Below are positions 56,336-64,000 of a stretch of 64,000 nt of DNA, piece by piece. The notes beneath the pieces were generated by a model. The model was not told the origin of the DNA. It saw only the letters and a program-made list of their open reading frames with translations, and searched no databases. The stretch lies in the NCBI RefSeq assembly GCF_008704995.1, contig NZ_CP023747.1:868001-932000 (forward strand), written 5' to 3'. The DNA comes from Streptomyces nodosus (GTDB taxonomy: Bacteria; Actinomycetota; Actinomycetes; Streptomycetales; Streptomycetaceae). Numbering within the stretch: position 1 is the first letter of the stretch; every line of letters starts with the position of its first letter. The position numbers were made by a program, and so were the translations under genes.

Positions 56336-56776
56336 CTATCCCACGTTCCACAGGAACCGATGGGTGTGGATGCCGAAGTACGGGAACGACCTCACTCGCT
56401 CGACGCCCTCCGCCGCCGCGACCACATCGTTGACGAAGTCGAGCAGCTCCCGCGGCCCGGCGCAGACGACCTCGACGAACAGGTCGAACCCGCCCGACGT
56501 CAGCACCGAGTAGACCACTTCCTGGTGGGCGGCCAACTGGTCGGCGACGGCCCGTGGATCACCGTCCACGGTGACGCCGAGCAGGGCCATCGCCTGGCCG
56601 CCCATCCGCATCGGATCGGTGACCCCGACCACCTGGACGACCCTGGAGTCCACGAGTCGTTGCAGTCGCTGCCGGGCCGCGGAGGCCGACAGGCCGACCC
56701 GGGGGCCGAGGTCCGCGTAGGCGATACGGCCGTCGGTCTGCAGCTCGCGCAGAATGGCCCGGTCGATCTCGTCCAC
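56336..56776 (-). CDS. Lrp/AsnC-family transcriptional regulator
   Basis: 146 residues from GTG 56776 (GAGGA nine bases upstream). HTH: EIDRAILRELQTDGRIAYAD, LGPRVGLSASAARQRLQRL. The C-terminal RAM ligand-binding domain follows (AMALLGVTVDGDPRAVADQL, VVYSVLTSGGFDLFVEVV). It lies 48 bp downstream of an aminotransferase gene on the same strand and probably senses an amino acid to control that operon. An ACAGA-N-TCTGT dyad upstream of the aminotransferase promoter is a candidate site. Confidence 0.88.
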   Translation of the reverse strand: MDEIDRAILRELQTDGRIAYADLGPRVGLSASAARQRLQRLVDSRVVQVVGVTDPMRMGGQAMALLGVTVDGDPRAVADQLAAHQEVVYSVLTSGGFDLFVEVVCAGPRELLDFVNDVVAAAEGVERVRSFPYFGIHTHRFLWNVG

Positions 56777-56824
56777 GCTCGTTCGTCCTCCCCGGATGAT
56801 CGGTGTCCAGCCTACCGATGCGGC

Positions 56825-58174
56825 TCAGCCGGCCAGTTCCGCCAGTGCCGCGTCGAAGAGCTCGGTGTGGGTGTCGACGTCCTTGTCCACGGTGGCCGGG
56901 CACATCAGCGCCATGTTGTGGAACGGGGTCAGCAGCAGGCCCCGGTTGGCCAGATAGAGGTGGAGGTAGTCCTCGAGCTCGGCGTCGGAAGCGGCCGCGG
57001 ACTCGGTGCCGTTGCGCGGGGCGGGGTTCGCGAAGCGGTACTCGGTGCGGGCGCCGAGCCGGCTGACCGACCACGGCAGGTTCCAGCGCTCGACGGCGGC
57101 CAGCACTCCGGCCTCGAACCGCTGCGACAGCCCGTCCATCCTGGTGAACGCCTCGGCGGTGAGGACGTGTTCGAGGGTGGCGCGGGTCGCGGCGATCGAC
57201 AGCGCGTTGCCCGCCAGGGTGCCTCCGACGCCTCCCATGTCGACGAGGTCCAGGTCCTCGCGGTCCAGCAGCGTCTCCGCCAGCTCGGCGGACAGACCGT
57301 AGGCGCCCACCGGGATGCCGCCGCCGATCGCCTTGCCGATGGTGAGCATGTCCGGCTCCAGCTCCCAGGCGGCGGTGCAGCCGCCCGGACCCGCCGAGAA
57401 GGTGTGCGTCTCGTCGTTGATGAGCAGGGTGCCGTGGCGCCGGGTCAGCTCGCGCACGCCCTCCAGATAGCCCGGCTCGGGCAGCACGATGCCGATGTTG
57501 GTGAGCGCGGGCTCCATCAGTACGGCGGCCACATCACCGTGCGAGAGCTCACGTTCGAGCTGCTCGAGGTCGTTGAACTCGGCGACCCGGCTGGTCAGGG
57601 TGACGTCACAGGGCGCACCGACGTTGCCGGGCCGTGCGGTCCCGTGCCCGTCGGACCCCACCACGATCAAGGACTCGTCGACGCTGCCGTGGTAGCAGTA
57701 GCTGTTCACCAGGATCTTCGAGCGGCCGGTGACCGCCCGGGCGAGCCGGATCGCCCATCGGTTGGCGTCGGTCGCGGTCAGCGAGAAGCTCCAGCGCGTC
57801 AGCCCGAACCGACGGGTCAGCTCCGCGCCGACCCACTCCGCGTCCTCGGTGGGCAGCATCGCCGTCGCTCCGCCCAGCTCGCCGAACCGCAGCTGCACGG
57901 CCTCGGCCACCGCCTCCGGGGAGTGCCCGGCCATCGCGCCGGTGTCACCGAGACAGAAGTCGATGTACTCATGGCCGTCGACGTCGGTGACCCGGGCGCC
58001 CCGGGCGGTGGCGAGATAGCGCGGGAACGCGCCCGCGGTCTTGTTCATCCAGGTCATCGGCACCCGGCCGAAGAGATGGTCGGCGCTTTCATAGGCGGTC
58101 CGCGAACGCGGGTTCTGTCGCTCGGCCTCGGCACTCTCACGGGCGAGGAGCTGGCGCAGTCGGGCGCGATCCAT
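56825..58174 (-). CDS. Class III PLP aminotransferase (glutamate-1-semialdehyde aminomutase-like)
   Basis: 449 residues from ATG 58174 (GGAAGTGGGG upstream). Features: GARVTDVDGHEYIDFCLGDTGAMAGHSPE, ATDANRWAIRLARAVTGR, YCYHGSVDE, LLINDETHTF (Asp binding the PLP nitrogen) and the PLP lysine in TIGKAIGGGIPVGA. TATDAN replaces the NSGTEA typical of the family. Homologues include aspartate-type transaminases, GSA aminomutase and beta-amino-acid aminotransferases. Coupled Lrp suggests amino-acid-responsive catabolism. The promoter upstream is readable. Confidence 0.85.
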   Translation of the reverse strand: MDRARLRQLLARESAEAERQNPRSRTAYESADHLFGRVPMTWMNKTAGAFPRYLATARGARVTDVDGHEYIDFCLGDTGAMAGHSPEAVAEAVQLRFGELGGATAMLPTEDAEWVGAELTRRFGLTRWSFSLTATDANRWAIRLARAVTGRSKILVNSYCYHGSVDESLIVVGSDGHGTARPGNVGAPCDVTLTSRVAEFNDLEQLERELSHGDVAAVLMEPALTNIGIVLPEPGYLEGVRELTRRHGTLLINDETHTFSAGPGGCTAAWELEPDMLTIGKAIGGGIPVGAYGLSAELAETLLDREDLDLVDMGGVGGTLAGNALSIAATRATLEHVLTAEAFTRMDGLSQRFEAGVLAAVERWNLPWSVSRLGARTEYRFANPAPRNGTESAAASDAELEDYLHLYLANRGLLLTPFHNMALMCPATVDKDVDTHTELFDAALAELAG

Positions 58175-58210
58175 GGTGTACCCCACTTCCGGCAACACGT
58201 GACAGCCGGG

Positions 58211-58240
58211 ACTCTACGGCGGAAACACGCGCCGGATCAA
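58211..58240 (-). promoter_or_regulatory. Promoter of the aminotransferase-Lrp operon
   Basis: TTGATC (58235-58240) and TAGAGT (58211-58216) on the minus strand are separated by 18 bp, a good housekeeping-sigma match. Transcription would start about 30 nt before the ATG at 58174. Confidence 0.6.
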
Positions 58241-58249
58241 TATCTCACG

Positions 58250-58260
58250 ACAGAATCTGT
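58250..58260. promoter_or_regulatory. Dyad ACAGA-A-TCTGT next to the -35 box
   Basis: An 11-bp perfect dyad just upstream of the aminotransferase -35 box, in the position of an activator site. Lrp/AsnC proteins often bind such dyads in their own operon promoters, so the downstream Lrp protein is the natural candidate. Confidence 0.45.
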
Positions 58261-58522
58261 TGCGACGACGATCGATTCGAGCGTCTGGAGCGCTCGGGGC
58301 GCCGAAGGCGCACGGGACGGCAGACACCGAGGGGGCGGTGGAGACCGCACGGCTGCCGGGGCACCGGCCCAGCCGGGAGGTTTCTCGTCGGAGCGGCGTG
58401 CATCCGCCCGCCGGAGAGGAATACGCTGAGGAGCGCGATCATGAACAACCTCGCCTCCGGCCCGTGACGTGGACGGACCATACTGGGAGGCGCCCCCTCG
58501 TCCTCGTCCCCCAGAGTGATCC

Positions 58523-59692
58523 ATGGCAAAGTCCCCTCCCGCCCGTGCCGCGGCCCCCGACACCGTGTGGCTGGCACGCGGGCGACATCTCGGCCCGGGT
58601 GCCGAGGACACCGTCCGCGACCGCCTGCGGGAGCTGCGGAGCAGCGCGGCCCTCCAGGACCATCTCGAGTTCGACGACCCCGGCGGCGACACGGCCGGCC
58701 GCGCCTTCGAGGCCCGTTGGCTGGTCGACGACGACATCGTGGTGCGGGCCCGGCTGGACCTCCGGGCGCCCGAGGGCGAGGGCGGCTCCCAGGACTGGGT
58801 GCTGGTGGCCGAGGCGGACCGGTCCTGGAAGCTCGACTGGCCCTCGCCCGCCACGGTCTTCTGGCCCGAGCACGGGGACGCCCCCTGGGACCACGATGTG
58901 GTCGCGGGACTCCGCTTCCAGGAGATCAATCCGCTCCCCGAGGAGGACCGTGCGCTCCGCCGCCTGCTGAAGGAGTGCGTGCGCCGCAGCTGGGCCGTCC
59001 ATGTGGTCGTCCATGAGGCGATGACCCCCGACGAGCGCGGACTGCGCCCCCTGGCACCGCTGCTGCCTCCCGGTCTGCGCCACCGTGTCGTGGAGCACCG
59101 GGCCTCGCCCGAGCAGTTCCAGGTGGTCAACTGGGCGCTCTACGACCTCGGGGTGCGGGTGCCCCGGGGTGGCGCCGTGGTGCTCCCGGCGACACCGGCC
59201 GGTCCCGGGGTCGGCAACGACGACTTCAGCGTCCGCTCGGTGTTCCTCGACGGTTCGAAGCCGGCGGAACTCATCGACGCCGTACGGCGCTTCGCCGGGC
59301 AGCCGGGCCCCCTGCCCGAGGGCGGCGAGGAAGCGCTGTCCGATCTGCGCGAGCAGTGGCATCTGACGACGCTGGAGGAGGAACTGGACCTGGCGCGCCG
59401 CCAGGTCGCCGCCTATGCCGAGGCGCTCGACGCCATGACGAAGTCGCGCGACCTGTACCGGGAGGCGGCCGAACTCGCCCATGAGGCGCTGGAGTCCTAT
59501 CGGGAGTCCTTCGGCACACTGCCGTCACCGCGTCAGGAGCCGCGCAAGCGGGAGGGCTTCTCCCTGCGCGCCCTGACCCGTCCCCTGGAACGCGTGCGCG
59601 ACGCGAAACTGCTCCGCCCGTCGAGCCCTGCGGACCACACCCCCGGCACCGGCGAGCCGGGCGGCGCCTCCGCCCCGGCGGACGACGCGTGA
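58523..59692 (+). CDS. Conserved-type hypothetical protein with C-terminal coiled coil
   Basis: 389 residues from ATG 58523 (weak ribosome site). No known domain recognised. The middle part alternates acidic and hydrophobic strands (RAFEARWLVDDDIVVRARLD, RSWAVHVVVHEAMTPDE, VVNWALYDLGVRVPRGGAVV). Residues about 285-345 (LREQWHLTTLEEELDLARRQ and on to EALDAMTKSRDLYREAAELA) are a likely coiled coil. The C-terminus is a disordered Pro/Gly/Ala tail. No signal peptide or membrane helix, so cytosolic. Perhaps a regulatory or scaffolding protein. Confidence 0.65.
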   Translation: MAKSPPARAAAPDTVWLARGRHLGPGAEDTVRDRLRELRSSAALQDHLEFDDPGGDTAGRAFEARWLVDDDIVVRARLDLRAPEGEGGSQDWVLVAEADRSWKLDWPSPATVFWPEHGDAPWDHDVVAGLRFQEINPLPEEDRALRRLLKECVRRSWAVHVVVHEAMTPDERGLRPLAPLLPPGLRHRVVEHRASPEQFQVVNWALYDLGVRVPRGGAVVLPATPAGPGVGNDDFSVRSVFLDGSKPAELIDAVRRFAGQPGPLPEGGEEALSDLREQWHLTTLEEELDLARRQVAAYAEALDAMTKSRDLYREAAELAHEALESYRESFGTLPSPRQEPRKREGFSLRALTRPLERVRDAKLLRPSSPADHTPGTGEPGGASAPADDA

Positions 59693-59825
59693 CCGACGAG
59701 GTCTCCCACGCTCACGAACCAACCGCCCGCTCATCGCCCGTCAGTGCTCCCCGGAACGCGGCCTGCCGGTCCGAACTGCCTGCCCCGCGCCGACGCGACC
59801 ACCTTCCGCACACCGAACAGGTGCG

Positions 59826-60323
59826 TCAGGCGCGCGATCCGCTCACTCGCCCGGCGGCCAGCGTGGACGCGAGTTCGGCCGCGGCCTCGGCGAGTTCGGG
59901 GTCCGGCTCCCCGAGCAGCTGGCGCAGTACGTCCTGTTCGGCCCGCACGGCGCGGCGGGCCTCCCGCTCCCACCCCACATAGTCATGGCGGTGGTGGAGC
60001 AGCTTGGGGTAGGCGGAGGCGGTGCTCTCCCACTGGCGGGCGTCGGCGATGTTCTTGAGCAGCCGGACGATCTGCACCCGGCAGGTGACCTGGGGAAGCC
60101 GGGCCAGCTCCCACAGGAAGGGCACCGTGACGGCCGTGGCCTGATCGACCACGAAGCCGTACTGGCAGATGCGTTCCCTCAGGGTGGCGAGCGCCGCTCT
60201 GGCGGTGGGTTCGTCGCCCCGGGCGACATGGTGGAGCAGGACCGGGATGGCCTCTGCGGTACCGCTGGAATCCTTGATGGTGTCCCAGGGCACGCGCTCC
60301 AGATCCTTCAGTGGTGCGGCCAT
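59826..60323 (-). CDS. HEAT-repeat-like protein
   Basis: 165 residues from ATG 60323 (GGGGAG five bases upstream). Several short antiparallel helical repeats, read as HEAT/ARM type: ERVPWDTIKDSSGTAEAIPV, VLLHHVARGDEPTARAALAT, LPQVTCRVQIVRLLKNIADA, LLGEPDPELAEAAAELASTL. Such proteins bind other proteins. Function unknown. Convergent with the hypothetical 389-residue gene; upstream is the DUF397/XRE region. Confidence 0.7.
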   Translation of the reverse strand: MAAPLKDLERVPWDTIKDSSGTAEAIPVLLHHVARGDEPTARAALATLRERICQYGFVVDQATAVTVPFLWELARLPQVTCRVQIVRLLKNIADARQWESTASAYPKLLHHRHDYVGWEREARRAVRAEQDVLRQLLGEPDPELAEAAAELASTLAAGRVSGSRA

Positions 60324-60630
60324 GTCCACTCCCCGCAAGCCGTGTGAGGCCGTGCCTCGGTCGTCCCGTTCGTCGCAGCGGCGCTCTCGGCGTGGCTCTC
60401 CCCGGTGTCGCGACGGACGCCGGGGAGCGGTCGGTGCCACGCTCGGGGGCCCGTTGAGGCCGGCCGCGGTCAGGCTGTTGACGCCGTCTCCATTATCCAT
60501 ACGCAAGGCCGACGGCGTGCAATTGCATGAGAAATTGCACGCGGGGTAGGAGAATCAGGGGGCCCGAACAGTGCACCACGCCCCACCCGCCCCCGCTGTC
60601 CTGTGACGGAACGTCAGCAAGGAGATCCTG
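60324..60630. other. 307-bp intergenic region with a strong inverted repeat
   Basis: Between the HEAT-like gene (minus) and DUF397 (plus). It contains the 28-bp inverted repeat at 60515-60542 and, on the minus strand, GATAAT (about 60491-60496) as a possible -10. No convincing gene was found in it. Confidence 0.5.
60515..60542. promoter_or_regulatory. 28-bp inverted repeat, candidate XRE operator
   Basis: Perfect 10-bp arms GCGTGCAATT and AATTGCACGC with an 8-nt spacer, about 90 bp upstream of the DUF397 gene. The XRE protein two genes downstream is the natural candidate binder. Confidence 0.55.
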
Positions 60631-60861
60631 GTGACTTCGGTGCCGAACGGAGTGCGGGCGGGCGCGCTGGACGCCCGCTGGATCAAGAGCCGGCACAGCA
60701 ATGCCGAGGGAAACTGCGTGGAGGTGGCCGCCCTGGCCGACGGGGCGATCGCGGTACGCAACTCCCGTGACCCGGAGGGACCCGCGCTCGTCTACACCTC
60801 CGCCGAGGTGAGGGCCTTCCTGGCGGGCGCCAAGGAGGGGGAGTTCGACCATCTGGTGTGA
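60631..60861 (+). CDS. DUF397 protein
   Basis: 76 residues from GTG 60631 with AAGGAG upstream. Typical DUF397 pattern: RWIKSRHSNAEGNCVEVAAL, VRNSRDPEGPALVYTSAEVR, AFLAGAKEGEFDHLV. DUF397 proteins partner with XRE/DUF5753 regulators in Streptomyces in arrangements proposed to resemble toxin-antitoxin or developmental switches. The partner XRE gene follows 98 bp later. Confidence 0.9.
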   Translation: MTSVPNGVRAGALDARWIKSRHSNAEGNCVEVAALADGAIAVRNSRDPEGPALVYTSAEVRAFLAGAKEGEFDHLV

Positions 60862-60917
60862 GCGCGACGCGGGCGGTCTCCCGCTCCCGGCGCCTGCGGC
60901 GAGCATCGGAAGAATGC

Positions 60918-60923
60918 GATAAT
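60918..60923 (+). promoter_or_regulatory. Candidate -10 box (GATAAT) for the XRE gene
   Basis: GATAAT in the gap between DUF397 and XRE, with the direct repeat AATGCG either side. No clear -35. Suggests that the XRE gene can be transcribed separately from DUF397. Confidence 0.4.
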
Positions 60924-60959
60924 GCGGTTCCGTTGTCCGTCGGCCGGCCGGGGGTCAGG

Positions 60960-61880
60960 ATGTCCGCCGCATCGCACCGCGTCTCCCGCCTGGAGCCCTA
61001 TCTCAGCCGGTCGGAGCCCGCTCCGACGCTGCTGAAGATGCTGGTCGGGGTGCAGTTGGCCGGGATCCGCGAGGAGGCCGGCCTCTCCCAGGAACAGGCG
61101 GCACGGGCCGCCGGGTTCAGCGCGGCTAAGCTGTCGCGCATCGAGGCCGGCAAGGGCCGCAGACCGCCCGCGGAAGCCGATGTCCGGGCGCTGCTGGAGC
61201 TGTACGGCGCCGATGGCCACGAGGCCTCGGTCCTGGTCGCGCTGCTGCAGCGGGCGGGTGAGCCGGGGTGGTGGCAGCGCTATGACAAGCGGCTGATGCC
61301 GGAGTGGTTCGACCGTCTGGTCGGATTGCAGGAGGCGGCCGAGGCGATCCGCACCTTCGAGATCCAGTACGTCCCCGGTCTGTTGCAGACCCGGGCCTAT
61401 GCCCGGGCCGTGGTGGAGCGCGGTCTGCCCACGGCGTCCGCGGCCGAGGCGGAGCGCCGGGTGGAACTACGTATGCGGCGGCGGGAGTTGCTGCTGCGCC
61501 CGGACGCTCCCCGGCTGTGGGCGATCGTCGACGAATCGGTCCTGCTGCGGGTGCTGGGCGGGGCCGAGGTGATGCGCGAGCAGCTGGAGCATCTGGTGGA
61601 GACGGCCCGGCTTCCCCATGTCACGGTGCAGATCGTCCCGTTGGACGTGACCAATGCGTCGGCTCCGGCGATCCCCGTCACCTATCTGCGCTTCGGCGGC
61701 CTCGATCTGCCCGACATCGTCTATCTGGAGCACATCCGAAGCGCCCACTTCCTGGAGGACCGGGAGGAGACGGAGGAGTACCGGGTGGTGCTGGACCGGC
61801 TCGCCGACGAGGCCCTGGACCCCCGTGCGTCGATGGCCCTGCTCCGCAGGACGCTGAAAGAGCGCTACGCCACCCGGTGA
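60960..61880 (+). CDS. XRE-family HTH regulator with DUF5753 domain
   Basis: 306 residues from ATG 60960 (GGGG five bases upstream). N-terminal HTH (VGVQLAGIREEAGLSQEQAA, GFSAAKLSRIEAGKGRRPPA) followed by the DUF5753 domain (EIQYVPGLLQTRAYARAVVE, LLRPDAPRLWAIVDESVLLR, VQIVPLDVTNASAPAIPVTY, IVYLEHI). This is the standard partner of DUF397 proteins and likely binds the inverted repeat upstream. Convergent with the methyltransferase gene. Confidence 0.9.
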   Translation: MSAASHRVSRLEPYLSRSEPAPTLLKMLVGVQLAGIREEAGLSQEQAARAAGFSAAKLSRIEAGKGRRPPAEADVRALLELYGADGHEASVLVALLQRAGEPGWWQRYDKRLMPEWFDRLVGLQEAAEAIRTFEIQYVPGLLQTRAYARAVVERGLPTASAAEAERRVELRMRRRELLLRPDAPRLWAIVDESVLLRVLGGAEVMREQLEHLVETARLPHVTVQIVPLDVTNASAPAIPVTYLRFGGLDLPDIVYLEHIRSAHFLEDREETEEYRVVLDRLADEALDPRASMALLRRTLKERYATR

Positions 61881-61895
61881 CGGCTCCGGCGGCGG

Positions 61896-62714
61896 TCAGC
61901 GGATCCGGCCGACTCCGCCGAACTCGATCCATTCCTGGGTGAGTTGGCGCGGAGCCACCTCGGAGTCCGGTCGCCAGGTGGACACCTCCACCAGACCCGG
62001 TTCCAGGATCTCCATGCCCTCGAACCAGGCCGCGACATCGCTCTGCCGCCGTACCCGCCCCCAGTTGCCCTGGGTCGCCTGGTCCATGAAGCCGGTGACG
62101 AAGTCGCGGACCTCGGGGTCCTCGCTGACCAGCTGACACAGCACCATGAAGCTGCCGGGCGCGAGCCGTTCGGCGACCCGGCGGACCAGGGCGGGCGGCC
62201 CGTCGGTCTCGCTGTCGGGAATGCAGTGCATCACCGAGTTGAAGAGCACCGCCACCGGCTGGGAGAAGTCGATCAGGCGCCGGGTCTCGGCATGGGAGAA
62301 GATCTCTTCCGTGTGCCGCATGTCCGCCTGGATGACGGCGGTGCGCTCGTCCTGCTCCAGCAGGGCCCGGCCGTGCACCAGGACCATCGGGTCGATGTCC
62401 ACGTACATCACATGGGCGGTGGGGTCCACGCGCTGGGCGACCTGGTGGACATTGTCCTGGGTGGGCAGGCCGGATCCATGGTCGAGGAACTGCCGGATCC
62501 CGTGGTCCTGCGTCAGCGTCCGCACCACCCGTTGCAGAAAGCGCCGGTTGTTCAGGGCGAGGGCACGGGTGCTGGGCACGACCCTGTCCAGCTCCTCGCA
62601 GGCCGCCCGGTCGGCCGCGTAGTTGTCCTTGCCGCCCAGGTAGTGGTCGTACATACGGGCGGCCGTCGGCACCGTGGCGTCGATGGATGTGGAGACCTGC
62701 CTGCCAGACTGCAT
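61896..62714 (-). CDS. SAM-dependent methyltransferase, DUF574/SAV2177 type
   Basis: 272 residues from ATG 62714. Family pattern: ARMYDHYLGGKDNYAADR, NNRRFLQRVVRTLTQD, IRQFLDHGSGLPT (SAM-binding loop), VMYVDIDPMVLVHGRALL, AVIQADMR. Numerous copies occur in Streptomyces; substrates are mostly unknown, with some tied to secondary metabolism. No operon partner visible. Confidence 0.88.
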   Translation of the reverse strand: MQSGRQVSTSIDATVPTAARMYDHYLGGKDNYAADRAACEELDRVVPSTRALALNNRRFLQRVVRTLTQDHGIRQFLDHGSGLPTQDNVHQVAQRVDPTAHVMYVDIDPMVLVHGRALLEQDERTAVIQADMRHTEEIFSHAETRRLIDFSQPVAVLFNSVMHCIPDSETDGPPALVRRVAERLAPGSFMVLCQLVSEDPEVRDFVTGFMDQATQGNWGRVRRQSDVAAWFEGMEILEPGLVEVSTWRPDSEVAPRQLTQEWIEFGGVGRIR

Positions 62715-62906
62715 CGTTCTCCCAGATCCGGGCCGCGCCGTCGAAACCGGCTCGGCGGGCGCCCCATCCTAGAGAGCCGGGGAATGCCCGTGCCAGTCCC
62801 CGAACGAAGGACACCGGCCGGGCGGCACAGCCGGATCGGGCGTCAACTCGCGTACGGACCACGAGAGTCGGAGCTCCCGCGGCCGTACGCCGGACCTTCG
62901 GCGGAC

Positions 62907-64000
62907 CTATGAGGTCTTCGCCGTGCGGAAGAGCTGGAGGGGCACCGCGGCGGCCAGCTTGCGGTAGCCCTCCGGGGTGAGGTGCAGCCAGTCCCCCACC
63001 TGGAGGCCGGGGCTCAGCCGCCGGACGTCGGAGGGGTCGCGGACCGCGCGGTCGAAGTCGAGGACCGCGTCGAAACGGCCGCTGGTGCGGATCCAGTTGT
63101 TGACCGTCCGCCGGGTGGCCTCCCGCAGCCCGGCCGGATCGTCGTAGCCTTCGTTGCCGCCGAACGGCAGCAGGGTGGCGCCGTACACCTGGATGTCCTG
63201 GGCATGGGCGCGGACGATGATCTGCTCATAGGCGGCGATCAGGTCGTCGGCGACGGCTCGCTGGTCCTTGGCGGTGGCCGGGGCCGTGCCGATGTCGTTG
63301 ACGCCCTCGAAGACGATCAGCCAGTCGACGCCGCTGTGCGCGAGGATGTCACGGTCGAGGCGGGCGAGGGCGTTCGGGCCGAGCCCGTCGTTGAGCACCC
63401 GGTTGCCGCCGGCCGCCTGGTTGAGGACCGCGAGGCCCGCGGTGCCGGAGCCGGTCCGGAAACGGTCGTAGAGCTGGTCGGGCCAGCGGTCGTTGCCGTT
63501 GGTGGTGGAACCCCGGCCGTCCGTGAGGGAGTCACCGAGGACCGCGGCGGCCGCGCCGGCGCGGCCGGGGACGACCTCGACGTCGCTGAGCAGATACCAG
63601 TGGTCCACCGGGGTGGCCCCGGGCAGGTCCTTGTCCCGGGTGTGGTCGCCCGTCACCAGGTACGAGGTGGTGCGGGAACCCGGGTGGGAGGTGAGGTCGA
63701 GAGACTGCTGCCCGGTGGCCAGATAGGCCGTCACCGTCAGATTGGAACCGGGCCGCAGGGTGAAGTCGAGGGGGTCGGACACCATCTGGGCCCCGGCCGG
63801 GACGGTGACCGACTGCCGCCCGGAGAACGTCACCTGCCGTGTCGTGGCCGGCTGGATCGCGTCGACGCCCGCCCGGCCGTTCAGCGGCAGCGCCACGGAC
63901 ACCCGGGTGATCGGCAGCGCGGTGGTGCCGAAGGCGTTGGAGAAGCGGAGCCGGATCCGGGAGCCTCCGGCGGTGACATGCACCGTCTGCCGCAGAGTGG
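62907..64000 (-). CDS. SGNH-family esterase, 5' end beyond the window
   Basis: The frame is open to the right edge, so the start lies past base 64000. Visible: an N-terminal beta-rich domain (QTVHVTAGGSRIRLRFSNAF, as in rhamnogalacturonan acetylesterase-like SGNH proteins) and then the catalytic part with VLGDSLTDGRGS (Ser), GGNRVLND, VFEGVNDIGT (Asn) and DWLHLTPEGYRKLA (Asp/His). It probably deacylates extracellular polysaccharide. Usually preceded by a signal peptide, which would be outside the window. Confidence 0.87.
   Translation of the reverse strand, partial: TLRQTVHVTAGGSRIRLRFSNAFGTTALPITRVSVALPLNGRAGVDAIQPATTRQVTFSGRQSVTVPAGAQMVSDPLDFTLRPGSNLTVTAYLATGQQSLDLTSHPGSRTTSYLVTGDHTRDKDLPGATPVDHWYLLSDVEVVPGRAGAAAAVLGDSLTDGRGSTTNGNDRWPDQLYDRFRTGSGTAGLAVLNQAAGGNRVLNDGLGPNALARLDRDILAHSGVDWLIVFEGVNDIGTAPATAKDQRAVADDLIAAYEQIIVRAHAQDIQVYGATLLPFGGNEGYDDPAGLREATRRTVNNWIRTSGRFDAVLDFDRAVRDPSDVRRLSPGLQVGDWLHLTPEGYRKLAAAVPLQLFRTAKTS

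Noticed and set aside
1..64000. CRISPR arrays, insertion sequences, prophage or integrase genes
   Set aside because: No regularly spaced repeats, transposase or integrase motifs, or att-like duplications of the tRNA-like gene were seen on reading both strands.

Overview
The window is very GC-rich, uses GTG/TTG starts with GGAGG-type ribosome sites, and carries actinomycete-specific families (a DUF397/XRE pair, SpoIIE-type phosphatases, a DUF574-type methyltransferase, SPW repeats). A tap-tpg pair (13437-16253), the telomere-capping genes of linear Streptomyces replicons, places it in a Streptomyces or close relative, most likely in a chromosome arm near a telomere. No insertion sequence, prophage or CRISPR array was seen. 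All calls come from reading the sequence; no database search was run.

Layout. 1-12.4 kb: the 3' part of a UvrA-like ATPase, a secreted lamin-tail protein, a lipid kinase, an aldo/keto reductase, a DinB-type mycothiol-dependent protein, two convergent SpoIIE-type PP2C phosphatases, a secreted class A beta-lactamase-like hydrolase, an odd glycine-tRNA-like gene, a PNPOx-like protein and an NTF2-like protein divergent from a LysR regulator. 13.3-17.7 kb: tap-tpg, convergent with a short alanyl-tRNA synthetase core whose upstream region encodes a 22-residue peptide ending in three Ala codons (a candidate attenuator). 18-27 kb: a secreted SGNH hydrolase, a 46-residue secreted peptide, a 1532-residue CtpI-like P-type ATPase divergent from a Lys/Ala-rich membrane protein, a Gsp17M-like protein, DedA and a zinc dehydrogenase.

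27.6-36.7 kb is the most distinctive block: five co-directional, tightly packed genes for a non-ribosomal peptide pathway. SbnA- and SbnB-type enzymes would make L-2,3-diaminopropionate; a C-lobe/A/PCP/TE synthetase would activate an amino acid; a PCP-tethered, six-helix, three-domain membrane protein has the C-terminal architecture of epsilon-poly-lysine synthetase; and an Fe(II)/2-oxoglutarate oxygenase could hydroxylate. Polylysine-type synthetases are single chains, so here the activating and polymerising halves are split. Two paralogous zinc dehydrogenases bracket the block.

37-64 kb: hydrolase, SPW-repeat protein, MGDG-synthase-like glycosyltransferase, SDR, two EamA-like transporters, polysaccharide deacetylase, DUF4232 protein, an orphan cytochrome oxidase subunit I divergent from a LysR gene across a dyad-rich intergenic region, an isochorismatase-MFS operon, a glucose-6-phosphate dehydrogenase paralogue lacking a signature lysine, FUSC transporter, NlpC/P60-like protein, an aminotransferase-Lrp operon with a readable promoter and dyad, unknown proteins, the DUF397/XRE pair beside a 28-bp inverted repeat, a methyltransferase and a truncated SGNH hydrolase. 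Most convergent pairs are separated by strong perfect hairpins.
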